Shown: one piece after another, positions 22,450 through 33,229 of the stretch | Layout of the letters: each line of letters begins with the position of its first letter | Numbering within the stretch: position 1 is the first letter of the stretch | Origin: Hoplostethus atlanticus | Taxonomy: Eukaryota; Chordata; Actinopteri; Trachichthyiformes; Trachichthyidae | NCBI GenBank assembly: GCA_034670405.1 | Contig: JAXDDX010000364.1 | Location: 62,001 to 126,000, forward strand | Direction of reading: 5' to 3' | Length of the DNA: 64,000 nucleotides | Position numbers and translations under genes: made by a program | The notes under the pieces: model-generated | The model's input: the letters and a program-made list of their open reading frames with translations, nothing else | Databases searched by the model: none | What the model was told of the DNA's origin: nothing

Positions 22450-22970
22450 GTTTGCCCGGAGATGAAATAAGGATGGGTGTTGCCCTGATATTTAACCCTA
22501 TCCTTAGTCTTACCCTCCCAACACTAACAACAAATTTACATCCTTCCGAAGTCCTGAATACTGCGCCCCTACAGCACGAACTCCCGTCATTCAACTTAGC
22601 AATACTTTACTGCCCACCTGGGCCCTATTCGCTCTACTTAGAAGAGTTCTCCAATTTCATCTATTCGGACTAGTACCCGAGCTGATAATGATTTCTCATT
22701 ATCGGTGATTTAACATTCACCTGAATAAACCGCCACCGATCCTCTCAGTAAGGCCTTCCTAGATCTTATTGATACTGCGGCTCACTCAATTGTTAATGAA
22801 CCAACCCACCATGGCCGGCAACACTCTTGACCTGGTTCTGACCCGTGGCATTTCCTGTTTCTGCTTTAGAGTGGTCTCCTCTTATGTGCCCGCCCCTATC
22901 GTGATCACTATCTCATTAAATTTGAAATCAAATGATCTTTCCCACGCCAAAAATGGAAGATACTTATATT
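22450..22970 (+). pseudogene. LINE B endonuclease
   Basis: Plus-strand words in order: GVALIFNPILSLTLPTL, FNLAILYCPPGPYS (the ILYRPPG-type strand), ISHYR.. with the GDFN-like position disrupted near 22700, then VNEPTHHGRQHS/GNTLDLVLTRG, typical of the loop before the final SDH motif. This is the APE-type endonuclease of L2-like LINEs. It lacks an intact frame. Confidence 0.8.
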
Positions 22971-23299
22971 AGGCCGTCGTATTAATGACCACTACGCCTC
23001 GTACTATCTTGAAAAACTGGCCCAGCTTCTTTCTCGCATACCACTCTCTAGGTCATGTTGGCTCACTCGACATATTTTGCCACGAACTAAACGCTAGCCT
23101 TACCAACTGCGCTGACTCAAATCCCTCCTCCCGTTAGTTCACTAGAAAAACACCACGCTAGGAAGGTTGCACCGTGTTTACCCACGAACACTCCCCCCCC
23201 GTGCACTTAAACAAGCCTGTAGAAAACTAGAAACGAAAATGGCGATTGACCAAACTCGAAGTCTTCCCGGCTTGCCAGGAATGATTAGCTTGCTAAATT

Positions 23300-25180
23300 A
23301 ATAAATGTGCACTCTCGTCAGCCAAAACTGCAACACTTCTCTAGGTTAATCAGTGCAAATAAAAACAACCAAAGTATCTATTCGACACTTGTTCCTAAGC
23401 TCACACGAATCCCTCCCCCTCTGATAGCTTTCTGTTTTCTCCGAATGGATTTTCATGTCCTTTTTATGTCCGAAATCAACGCTGATCAGAGATGAATCAC
23501 CAGTACAACTATCTACTGGCGTGCCGTCTCACCCTGAAAAGTCCACTTGGTGTTTCCCCGGGCTGAATGTCTTGCTCACAGTTATGATTAATTTTCCTTA
23601 GACTCACTCACCAAGCTAACTCTGTCTTCAAAACCCACGACCTGCATGCTTGACCCTCTACCTGGTAAACTGCTTAAGAGAAGTAATTTCCTAACTTAGA
23701 CCCTCCATTCTCTATATGAACAATCAGTCTCGCTCTCCACGTGGCACGGTCCCATCCGCCTTTAAAACGGCGTGATCAAGCACTAACTGGAAAAAAAACC
23801 GAACCTTGACCCCAAGTACTTCAGAACTATAGACCAATCTCAAATCTGCCGTTCCTCTCCAATTGACTTTAAACGAACAGTAGCCAGTCAACTTACAGAT
23901 TTTTTTGTAAAAAAATAACCTGCTTGATCCCTTCCCAATCTGCTTTAGATCCCTTCACTCGACCGAGGAGAAACTGCACTCACAGAGAGTGGTAAATGAT
24001 CTTTTGTATTTAGCTATTACTCCAATTCAACTCACACAATTGCTACTTGTACTGAGTGGCAGCCTTCGACACAATTGATCATAGCGATAGCACTCGTGAA
24101 CCGTCTTGAACATATATTGGTATCCGGGATCAGCCCTTTCTTGTTTAGTCTATACCTACTTGATAGCTCACACCTCCCACGTCTTTTAACAACAACAAAT
24201 ACCTCATAGAGTGTTGCAATATGGACTTTGGTGTCCCACAAGGCCTCTGTCCTAGGACCCACTTCTATTCCCTCTATCTATATGCTACCACTTGGTGGCA
24301 AGCATTCGCAATTTGGCATTCCATTGCTAACGCCGATGACAAACCCAAATTTACATACCAGTCAAACCAACCGATGACACACAATTCCAAAAACTAGAGG
24401 CCTGCCTATCAAGGTCAAATATTGGATGTTCCCTAAACTTCCTCACTCCTAAAGGCAGCAAAACTTGAGATGCTGATTGTGGACCGGCTAAGAACATAAG
24501 ACACTTATATGAGAAATATACTCTTAACTTTGATAGTTGTGTAATCTCCCAGACCCATGACGTTTAAAAACCTTGGGGTAAAATTCGACCTCTAAGAAAC
24601 CCTCTCATTCGAGTTGCACAATAAGGAGATCACTAAATCTAGCGTTTATATCATCTTCGCAATATTGCCAAAATTTCGACCTTATGCTAACAGAGGCGAC
24701 GCAGAAAATTTTAGTAACATGCCTTTGTATCATCCATAACGATTATTGCAATGTCCTTTTCTCGGGCTTACCTTACTGGGCGCACTAAAAACTACAACTG
24801 GCAAATGCTGCTGCCAAATCCTGACCAAAACTAGGAAATTCGACCATATAACGCCAATTCCTGTCCTCATTACACTGCTACCATTCAGGCCAGGTGTGAC
24901 TTTAAGGTGCTTTTACTTACATATATATCATTACCGTCCTATTTATCCGATTTGATTAAACCTTATAAACCTGCCCCGCTGCGCCTTCAGATCTCCAGGA
25001 TTTGCTGGCTACCTGTCTATCCCAGCAGATCAAAAAGAGAAGAACTGCTACTCTCTCTATATAGGTAACAAGCCTCTTCTTACCGGCTCCCATACCTATG
25101 GAACAGTCCTGCCTGCCTCTATCAGAGAGGCAGGCTCTATCGAAGTCTTTTAAGTCAAAGGCAAAAAACCCATTTTATTC
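23300..25180 (+). pseudogene. LINE B reverse transcriptase
   Basis: Recognisable blocks in order: ISANKNN and KLTRIPPP (about 23345-23420), PLPGKLL (23660), VPSAFKTA-like (23750), GVPQG near 24230 before SLYL, ANADD near 24325 at the catalytic YADD position (Tyr lost), KNLGV near 24570, SRLDYCN-like near 24730, RKFDHITPI near 24835 and LIKPYKPA-like near 24955. The order and content are those of L2-like LINEs. Many frame changes make it inactive. Confidence 0.85.
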
Positions 25181-25929
25181 TCTCTGTCATCTTGACCAGC
25201 CTTGATGGAGTGGCTCCCTCTCTTCTCAGAGTAAGGCCTAGACCAGGTAGCCTCAATCCTAGGATCAGTGTCCTGCCGAGGGATACTAGCATCCCCTGCC
25301 TACAATGTCGCTATTCTCCTGTCTACTCCCTGCTCCTGTCCACTGACGCTGGTCAGTCTGTGGAGTGAGAGTGTGTGTATGGGGTGTGTGTGGGTGGAGT
25401 CCTCCTATCTGTTCCAGCGCAGCCCGCAGAGTTGGCGTCTGGTTGGTCCCACCCTCCTAGGACAATAGCGTTTCCTCCTATCTGAGGGCAGTGTTGGCGC
25501 CTTCATGGTCCCCCTAGTCCTATGATGACGCTGACTTGAGTTGCCGTTGCTGTGATGCCGCCCCATCAGATCTGGATGTCCCACCAAAATAAACTTTCAT
25601 ATATTGTGTATACCGCTGCTTGCCCAAACTCGGCATCTATTGCACGCCCAACCGTCTGGTAGGGGATCCCTCCTCTGAGTAGCCCCTCCCAAGGTTTCTC
25701 ACCCCAATTTTCCAGTAGGTTTAGTGGGAGTTTTTCCTTGTCCGCTGTGAGGGTCTAAGGCGGGGAATGTCCCCGTGTACTAATCCATTTATTATTTTTC
25801 ACACATGTTGGGCACTGTGAAGCCTTAGAGACTGTAACGGTGATTAAGGGCATACAAATATAATGTGATTTGATATGAGAGCATGAATAACATTTTCTTA
25901 TGTAATCATAACTCATTTTTGTTCACGTC

Positions 25930-26400
25930 CTCTGCCGTGCCCCCTGTGTTCCTTGTGTGTCTCTACCTGTCCGTCTCTGTCTCTGTTTGTGTGTGGGGGG
26001 CGGGGCATCCAATCACTCCCCCGGTTCCCTGGCTACACACCTGATCCCCATCTATCATCAAGCACCCCAGTATATCTTCCCGGGTTTTTCCCCATCATTC
26101 ATCGCAGATCGTTGATTCAGCCAGTGGGTTTTCGGCCGGCCTTGAATTGTGATTAAGCTTATCTGTTGTGTTTTCCCCCCTTTGTTAACCTGCTCCCCCT
26201 CTCCAGGATCCAATCATTCCCACCCCCTTTTGCGCATCCCCCGTCTACCTCCCCTGCCAACCTCCCTCCCTGTTTCCCCACCCCCTGCCCTCCCTGCGTG
26301 TCCTCTGCCGGGTTCCGGTTCCCCCTGCCCCTACCCTCCTCCGGTTTTTTCCCCTAAAATAAATTTTATTGTTTTTTTGGGTTTTTTTTTTTAATTTTTT
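25930..26400 (+). mobile_element. Possible solo LTR or similar repeat
   Basis: A pyrimidine-rich stretch with CACACCTGATCCCCATCTATCATCA, CGTTGATTCAGCCAGT, CTGCCCTCCCTGCGTGTCCT and AAAATAAATTTTATTG resembles the terminal repeat of a common fish LTR retroelement that ends in an AATAAA signal and T-rich sequence. No partner copy or coding region is present, so if correct it is a lone, old fossil. It lies between LINE B and the H1 transposase. Confidence 0.3.
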
Positions 26401-26649
26401 TTTTTTTTTCCACGTGGTTTAGTAGTTATATTAAAAGAATAAAAACTAAACAGAAAAATTTCCCTGGAAAAGATATTTTAGTTTCAAAAAAAAAAAAAAA
26501 GTTTTTTTGGGAAAAATAACTTGTGAAATCCGGGAGAAAGCTAAAATCAGCATCTGGTGCACAAAGAAAAATATTCAAATGCAAAATAAATTTTTTTAAA
26601 CGGTTGAAATAGCGACAAACAAACATATAACTTATCCATTTATGGATCA

Positions 26650-28168
26650 CAGACGATATGGGTCGTACTGGCGAGCCAAGGGAGCCCGTCCATCCCTTGT
26701 AGCGTTCCAGAGCTCTCACCATTGCGAGGGCTCCGGGGGGTTGGGGGTAAGGATGTTCGGCAACATCGCATTGGTCCCCAAAGTCCCTTATCCAACCCCC
26801 ACATTTTGTAAAGGGAAAGGGACGGACGCAATAAACAAAGGTGCAAATGTGGGTTTAACCTCCAAGGCTCTGAAAAGGGTAGATCTCCCTCTTCTTTTAT
26901 GTTCCAAAAAACCCTTTGTTTGTGCACCCCCCCCGGGAAAGGTAATATTGAAGGCCCCCGTATAGTCCATTAATGGGTCCTTGTAAGGTGTTATTTGGGA
27001 GACTTGTGACCAAACGGGAAAAGCCACCATCACCCAAAGGATGTAACCTGTGGGGGGGTACTGTCTTGCCCGTAAAAACTACTGTTTTTATGATGGTGGT
27101 CATGAACCGACCCTGGTAGCCCAAAAAAGATATCCAGGAACCCCCCATTATAATCCAAATTTCCCGCATGTTTATTAAAAAAAAATCCTTTGTAAATTTA
27201 AATATCCAGTCGGTACTTTGGGGGTTTATCCCGATATGGCACCTTATTGCCCCACACTTTGTTGAAGGGAGGGCTTTTCCCGATGCTGGCAAATCCTTTC
27301 CAAATGCTTTAACTTCCCGCCTGTGGGAAACAGATTTCTCGCTTCAGGTTTATCCCCTATGTGTTGTCCTACTTTGTGGATGACGGGTGGGCTGTGGATT
27401 TGGCACATTGAAGACACGGGATACAACCCGAAGGACAGTCCATGTGCCACCATAAAAAATAGATAGGACTTCAACTGTTACCCCAGCCATGGTCCTGTTC
27501 CCCCTGGGACCCCCTGCAGACCCTGCATGGGTCTTCGCTAGGCGGGGGGTCCTGCTTCAGCTCGGCCTCTACGTTAAAACCCCAAACGCAGGGTGGCACG
27601 TTTTGATTAGATTGCAGAAAAGCTGTAGGATTCCCAATCTGGAAAAGAAAATAAATTCACATTCATTGAGTCTAAATTTGGGAAGGACTTTACTAGGTGG
27701 AACTGCGGGAAATGTGGCATTTCCCATCCCCCAAACCAAATGGATGTGGCACAAACCGTTAATAGCTACATACAATGCATGTGTCCCATTATTCTATTCA
27801 ATCAGACCTGCACACAGATCATCACACAATCAACACACAAATCAATAAAGTAAAGGGTTGTTTATTTGACATTACGTATCACAAACGGGTTGATCCAACA
27901 TTAACGTTATTTTTACAAAATACTAGCTAGTTGCCGGCATGAAAATTGTTTGCGGTCTATCCTAATACCTCAAACTGATACATCAGCTTTCCCAAAAGGC
28001 TTTGGGAAGAAGTCTTCTCCTTCTCACATTCCTCGGATTTGCTTTTTGGGACAAGCGCAAAAAGATGCCTATAGCCCACGCAAGAGAAATCATCACAGCT
28101 GAAGACGGCATTGTGAGATTTAAAAATGTCCGGCAACTAACTCGTCGCGTCTGTTTACGTAAAGCCAT
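26650..28168 (-). pseudogene. PIF/Harbinger H1 transposase
   Basis: Reading leftwards: an N-terminal exon from 28168 with MISLAWAIGIFLRL and a basic RRRRLL patch (the I-S-L-A-C-A-I start of Harbinger transposases); an intron-like TTTTCCAG near 27640; KRATLR near 27600, matching the DGKHVTLR block that contains the first catalytic Asp; GDGGF near 27037; ITPYKDPL; and ALEVKPTFAPLFIAS at about 26866-26822, a C-terminal block of HARBI1-type enzymes. The order fits one transposase of about 350-400 residues, which cuts and rejoins element DNA with a Myb-like partner. The region 26.3-27.5 kb is of poor sequence quality (long base runs), so some breaks may be reading errors. Confidence 0.7.
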
Positions 28169-28341
28169 CGACGACTACTGATGACGTATCAGCGTCTTGA
28201 AGGGTTGTCCCATTTCATAGGGAGAGATTTCTACCACCCACCCTTGTGACTCTGTTCCGAAGGGGCCCAAACCGAAAGGGGGAGGGAGCCCTCGAAAACG
28301 AGCCGTAGGGGTGAAAATGAGAATTGGGATTCGGGCCCTTA

Positions 28342-28865
28342 GCCGACAAGTACAAGTACAAGTGTGCTATGGTTAGACTGGAAATGACTCTGACCCAGTC
28401 CCAAATGATCCAGTGGTTAGAAGCGTCGTGCCCACAGTTAAAACCCGGGAGGAAGTGGAACCCAAAAGAGGCAGTGCAGCAAGCACAGGCAAGCACTGGG
28501 GGGGGCGTGGGGGCTTTGGGCTGTGTGCAGGGATACCTGTGTGGAGTAAGGGAACGTTAGTAGAAAAAAGGAAGATGGTTTGCTGAGGGAATGCATTGTC
28601 AGGAGGAGGTAGTAAGATGTACTAAGGCAGTGTCGCAGGCAAAACAAGGACAGTGGGTGAATTTTGGGGAGTGTAGAGAAGAAGTTTGAAGTGGAGAGAG
28701 GTTGTGGAGCATGGAGGCAAGCAGAATTAGATTTATTATAGGAGCTACTTTTAATGTGCTGCCATCTCCCCAAAATCTTATCAGTGGATGGATGAGGATG
28801 CTGCCTGCCCGTTGTGTTCCCGCAATATGTACGCTTTTGGCATATACTGTCAGGGTGTAAAATTA
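28342..28865 (+). pseudogene. Element E piece 4
   Basis: After the right TTA of H1 the plus strand reads ADKYKYKCAMVRLEMTLTQS, PQLKPGRKWNPKEAVQ, later AVSQAKQGQW, ASRIRFIIGATFNVLPSPQN, and ACPLCS followed by a Cys further on. These are consecutive conserved blocks of the same protein: a region after the reverse transcriptase, then a CPLC...H...C zinc-knuckle, here with the His lost. It stops at TTA (28863-28865), where the Harbinger derivative begins. Confidence 0.8.
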
Positions 28866-29841
28866 GGCCGAATCCCAATTCTCATTTTCACCCTACGGCT
28901 TCGGCTTGGCCCCTTTGCCTTGGCCCTCGGAACAGATCACAAGGGGTTTGGGTAAAATCTCTCCTAAGAATTGGGACAACCCTTCAAGACGCTGATTTGT
29001 CATCGATGACGTTTACTACAGACGGGACGAGTTTGTTATCGGAGATTACTATGGCAATAATGGTATTATCACAGTGACATTTGCCGTTCATCTGATGGAG
29101 ATAGAAAAGCATGGAGCTCGCGATTCGTTCACAATTTATACGTTTCACGCTCCCAAAATCGAGTCATCAAATAAAAAAGACCACTGCTTCATTACCAGAC
29201 CACTTCTTGACAGAATAGCGTTAGCGTGCTCTGTAGGCTAGAACCCTGCCCCCTAACGTTACCTGCCAGTCTGCATGATATTAGAGGAGCCGTAAAAAGT
29301 GCAGCAACTTAGTTATACTTCGGCGAAACTTTAGTTATATTTTGTCATATGCCATCAAAGGGGGGAAATGCGACATGGAAATATGTCAAAATGCGGGACT
29401 GTCATGCAAAAATCAGCCTAAAACAATGTTGTAACTAGCGAGGTAGACATGGGCATACTAGCGATTTTTTGTTATGCTTGTTATAAAGAAAAGGTCTATA
29501 ATACATTGAAACGACATTAAACTAAGATAATACCGGTTAAAATATTTTTTAAATCTTTATTAACGAAGAAAATACTAATTTGTGGTTCATTTGGATGGTT
29601 AGTGTAGCGGTCGCCATGATTTCCAGTTGATTCGCAGGTCATTCTGGGAGATTTTTTCATAGCCCTCGGTTTGTAGTGTCCCCCGGGAAAAATCTTCGTT
29701 TGGAGGGCCATGTAGCCCTTGCACTTAGCCCTACCCCCCGATCCCAAGAGAATTGGGGCACCCCTACCCCTTCACGTGAACGCGCAAAACAGAGGGGAAG
29801 GGCTAAGGGGTAGGGCCAAGGGGTGAATTGGGATTCGGCCC
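28866..29841 (-). mobile_element. Non-autonomous Harbinger, deletion derivative of H1
   Basis: A 976-bp element with ends GGCCGAATCCCAATTC and GAATTGGGATTCGGCCC. Its left 160-190 bases match the right end of H1 in inverted orientation (both have ACAACCCTTCAAGACGCTGA), and its remaining 800 or so bases match the left end of H1 inverted (both have AGACCTTTTCTTTATAA and TTGTGAACGAATCGCGA). It is therefore H1 with its interior removed, inserted the other way round. TTA on the left and TTT on the right are the decayed target duplication. It has no coding capacity and would depend on H1's enzymes. Confidence 0.85.
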
Positions 29842-30125
29842 TTTGTCTTTCCCAAGGGCGATACACTTGGCGTCACAATCAGGTGTTGAAATGTTTGGCA
29901 GTTGAGGAAAAACGTCTAGAAGTAAATTATTTAGCTGTTAGTAAGGTAGTTAAACAAATTGGATTTGAAGGAGAAAAGTTAAATCAAGGGAGCATGCACG
30001 AAGGCACGAGCCAGGACAGCTAGGAGTGGGCGGAGATGGAAAATAAAGGTAGACTTGGTTGAGCAGTTAACTGTGCCGGCAGAAATGTTAGCACTAGCAC
30101 TTAACGAAACATCGGTGAAGGAAGG
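29842..30125 (+). pseudogene. Element E piece 5
   Basis: Immediately after the Harbinger derivative the plus strand reads LSQGRYTWRHNQVLKCLA, the hallmark block that follows the zinc-knuckle in this protein family, then EEKRLEVN, EGEKLNQG and, in another frame, VDLVEQLTVPAEM. The protein then fades before the nuclease-like C-terminal domain (PD-type) expected in relatives that carry a restriction-like endonuclease. The first 18 residues are in one uninterrupted frame. Confidence 0.85.
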
Positions 30126-30593
30126 TGCCCCCTTGATAACCCCAATGACATGCTGCATACCGCTGTTGGCTAGGGTAGGTAACTCACGAATGGTGCCATT
30201 TGAGGAATAACTTTTTTTTTTTAATCTGAATTGGGTTTCTACATGTGTATGGATTGGATTATGGCACAAAGGATAGTCACATTTTTGTCTGTGTTTTTAA
30301 TGACTGCTGTTCATATGTGTCCATATGCATGTTTCATACTATGAAGGGGTTTATATTAGCAAAGTTTTCCTGTATTAATTACATTTATTCAAACTTAGTT
30401 GATTTTTTTCCCTCAGCTTTTTGGAAATGTTTGACACTGCTGAACAAATATACAATAGTACACTGAGTATCTAAATTTCAGATATTCAAAATAACCAGTC
30501 AATCAAGCCTTATAATTGAATACAGCTATTGGTATTGCCAAGTTGATCATTTCAGCCAAAAAATTTAAATATTGGTTTCTAAGAGTTGGGAAA
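30126..30593 (+). repeat. Right direct repeat flanking element E, and AT-rich sequence
   Basis: 30165-30310 matches 9300-9540 (GGTAACT...AATGGTGCCAT, then GGATTATGGCACAAAGGATA). The rest, 30311-30593, is AT-rich and unassigned. Confidence 0.5.
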
Positions 30594-30865
30594 TACATTA
30601 CATTACAGTCATTTAGCAGACGCTTTATCCAAAGCGACTTACAATAAGTGCATTCAACATGGTAGGCAAGAAAACTACTAGTCACCAGAAATCGTAAGTG
30701 CATTTCCTTCCTAAACAAGCAACTAAGAGCATAACTAGTGTTAAGGTAGAGTGCAATAAGTTAGCAACCTACTATATCTTAAACAAATGAGACAAATAAG
30801 AGAATCAAATAACAAGAGCAAAGACAAATAAGTGTATCAAATTAACAAGAGCCAATAAACAAGGC

Positions 30866-31567
30866 TCAGACACATAATTGATGACAAATAGGCAAGGCTA
30901 AAGGAAGAGTCAGGGTAGTGTTTCCTGAAGAGGTGGGTTTTCCCCTGGGGCGAAAGATGGGCAGCGACTCTCGCTGTCCTGACATCAGTGGGGATTTTCT
31001 TTCCCACCACTGCGGGGCCAGGACAGAGAAGAGCCGTGACCGTGTAGATCGGCCGCAGGGCCCTCTGAGCGACGGGGCAACCAGTCGCCTCGAGGCAGCA
31101 GAGCGAAGTGGTCGGGCGGGGGTGTAAGGCTTGACCATAGCCTGGAGGTAAGAAGGAGCTGTTCCTTTCACTGCCCTATAGGCTAGCACCAGGGTCTTGA
31201 ACTGGATGCGAGCCGCTACAGGGAGCCAGTGTAGAGAACGGAGAAGGGTAGTTGTATGGGAGAACTTGGGGCGGTTGAACACCAGACGAGCTGCAGCTTT
31301 CTGAACAAGCTCCAGAGGTCTGATGGCAAACGCCGGGGCACCAGCAAGGAGGGAGTTGCAGTAGTCCAGGCGGGAGATGACAAGAGCCTGGATGAGCACC
31401 TGCGCTGCCTTGTCAGTGAGGAAGGGGCGAATCCTCCTGATGTTGTAGAGGAGGAATCTGCAGGAGCGTGTCACTGATGCGATGTTTGCCGAGAACGACA
31501 GTTGGTCGTCCAGGGTCACACCCAGATTCCTCGCGGTCCGAGTTGACGTCACCACACCCATTATCAA
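30866..31567 (-). pseudogene. LINE D reverse transcriptase C-terminal region, open
   Basis: An uninterrupted 233-codon frame. It reads LGVTLDDQLSFSANI, CRFLLYNIRRIRPFL, ALVISRLDYCNSLL, KAAARLVFNRPKFSHTT, SLHWLPVAARIQFKTLVLAY, the standard thumb and connection blocks of L2-like reverse transcriptases, and ends in an unrelated tail. The frame is only a fragment of the polyprotein (about a quarter), with no promoter or start of its own. The first Met is internal to the domain. Confidence 0.9.
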
Positions 31568-32700
31568 TGGTGATGGCCCAGGTCTCGGTGCGGACAGCCC
31601 TTCCCGGGAGGAAAAATCAGCTCAGTTTTTGTTCCAGGTTGAGCTTCAGGGGGTGCATCGACATCCAACTTCCGAGATGTTGCCAGACACGCAGCAATGC
31701 GTGCCTCCACTTGTGTGTCAGAGGGGGGAAATGACAGGATCAGCCTGGGTGTCATCTGATAGCAGGGTAGGAAAAGTGTGTTGAATGGATAACAGAACCA
31801 AGAGATGTTGTGTAGAGGGAAAAGAGAGGGCCTAGACCGAGCCTGGGAAACCCCAGTAGTGAGCCTCGGTGGTTCTGACAACAGACCCTCCAGCGTACCT
31901 GGTAGGAGGAATCCGTTAGGTAGGATGCAAACTTTGGAGGTGCAGAGCCTGAGCACCCTTTCCCTCAAGGGGGAGGGGGGGAATGGTGGTTCACGTGTCA
32001 AACGCGTGCAGAAGGCCAGGAGTATCAGGACAGAGGAGAGAGGTCGCTCTAGCGCATGGAGCGACTCCGTCACTGCAGGGGGGTCTCGGTCGAGTGACCC
32101 ACTTTGACCAGACTGGTGGGGATCCAAGAGGTTGTTCTGGTGGAGGTAAAAGGGGACATTTGCTTAAAGACAGCACGTTCAAGAGTTTTTGATAGGAAAG
32201 GGGTTTTAAGAAGGGAAACCGGTCTGTAGTTCTTGACCTCAGAGGGGTCAAGTGTTGGTTTCTTCAAAAGGGGGGGTGACTCTGGCAGTCTTGAAAGCAG
32301 AGGGAAAGATCCAGACACCAGAGACTTTGTTGATGAGGTGGGTCAGGAAGGGAAGGAGTTCAGGTGCAGTAGACTGAAGCAGAGTGGATGGGCCCGGGTC
32401 AAGGGAGCATGTGGTGGGGGGCTAGATGTAACAAGGTGAAGGACCTCGTCTGGGAGAGGGGAGAAAAATGGGATAGGGGGGGAGGTGGGGAGGGAAAAGG
32501 TGGAGAGAGGTGGTAGAGAGGGAAAGGGTGGAAGGCAGATAGGGGGGTTGGTGTGCAGGGCACCAGCCGGGGGGTGAGGGAAGGAGGATCGGATATCGTT
32601 GACCTTCTTGTCAAAGAAGTTGGCGAGGTCGTCAGGCGGAGGGAGGAGGTATGAGGAGGGGGTGGGGGTTGGAGGAGGGAAAAAGAAAAGTTTCAAAGAG
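31560..32700 (-). pseudogene. LINE D reverse transcriptase fingers and palm
   Basis: Minus-strand blocks: LLKKPTLDPSEVKNYRPVSLL (about 32260), FLSKTLERAVF, VGHSTET-like, LTTGVSQARS in the position of TTGVPQGS, TPRLILSFPPSDTQVEARIA just after the lost catalytic YADD, and ELIFPPGKGCP. Upstream DLANFFDKKVNDIRS (about 32630) is the linker found before the fingers in this lineage. Several frame changes occur. Confidence 0.85.
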
Positions 32701-33229
32701 TTTTTTAGGGTTGGAAGCAGAAGTTTGAATTTTAAATGAGAAAGAAAGCAGCTTTTAGCAGCAGTAGAGAGGAGGAAAAAGTGGAAAGGAGAGATTGGAA
32801 AGGGAAGGTCCTCCGGGAGGTTGCCATTTCTCCATTTTGCGCTCAGCCACTCTCAGGCTCCGTCTCTCAGTACGCACTGAGTCCGACAACCAAGGGGCAG
32901 GTGGAATTTGGCGTGCAGGCCCGGAGGTGGGGGGGACAGAGATGGTCCAGAGAAGAGGACAGAGTAGAGAGAAGAAGATCAGTGGGGTATCAGGGGATAG
33001 AAGAGAAAAAAGATTCAGGGGCAGGGAGAGCAGAGAGAACAGAAGAGGAAAGATCAGTGGGGAGGAGAGCGAGCAGAGATTGCGACGAGAAGAAACCATG
33101 TGGGTAGGGAGAGGATGTGAGGGGGGAGAGGAAGAGGGGAGTGTAGGACATGAAGTAGTGGTCAGAGAGATGAAGAGGAGTTTACGGAGAGGTTGGCAGT
33201 AGAACAGTGTCTGGTGAAGATTAGGTCAG

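Larger units (their letters stand above)
20830..25885 (+). mobile_element. LINE B, L2-like, about 5 kb, inside Harbinger H1
   Basis: A nearly complete non-LTR retrotransposon on the plus strand between the two genes of H1. In order: ORF1 with an esterase-type end (about 21100-21894), endonuclease (about 22450-22970), reverse transcriptase (about 23300-25180), then a 3' UTR with CCTCCCAAGGTTTCTCACCC-type sequence and GGGCACTGTGAAGCC, ending in ATACAAATATAATGTGATTT, the usual tail of a common fish L2 lineage. The 5' end is approximate and no target duplication was found. Frames are heavily broken. Since it lies within H1, it inserted later. Confidence 0.85.
18306..28338 (-). mobile_element. PIF/Harbinger transposon H1 with TTA target duplication
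   Basis: The left end is TTA|GGCCGACTCCCAATTC and the right end is GAATTGGGATTCGGGCCC|TTA; the 3-bp TTA duplication and end sequences suit PIF/Harbinger elements. The terminal inverted match is about 18 bases, after which the two subterminal regions differ. A Myb/SANT-like gene lies at the left (plus, 19745-20400) and the transposase at the right (minus, 26650-28168), so the genes converge. Without the 5-kb LINE B (about 20830-25885) the element is about 5 kb, a normal autonomous size. It interrupts element E exactly: protein sequence stops at the left TTA and resumes at the right one. Both genes have decayed. Confidence 0.8.

Noticed and set aside
28438-28878. 146-codon minus-strand frame
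   Set aside because: It is antisense to element E piece 4, whose plus-strand blocks are clearly recognisable.
32736-33202. Arg/Glu/Gly-rich plus-strand frames
   Set aside because: They are the antisense of LINE D's Ser/Pro/Leu-rich segment.
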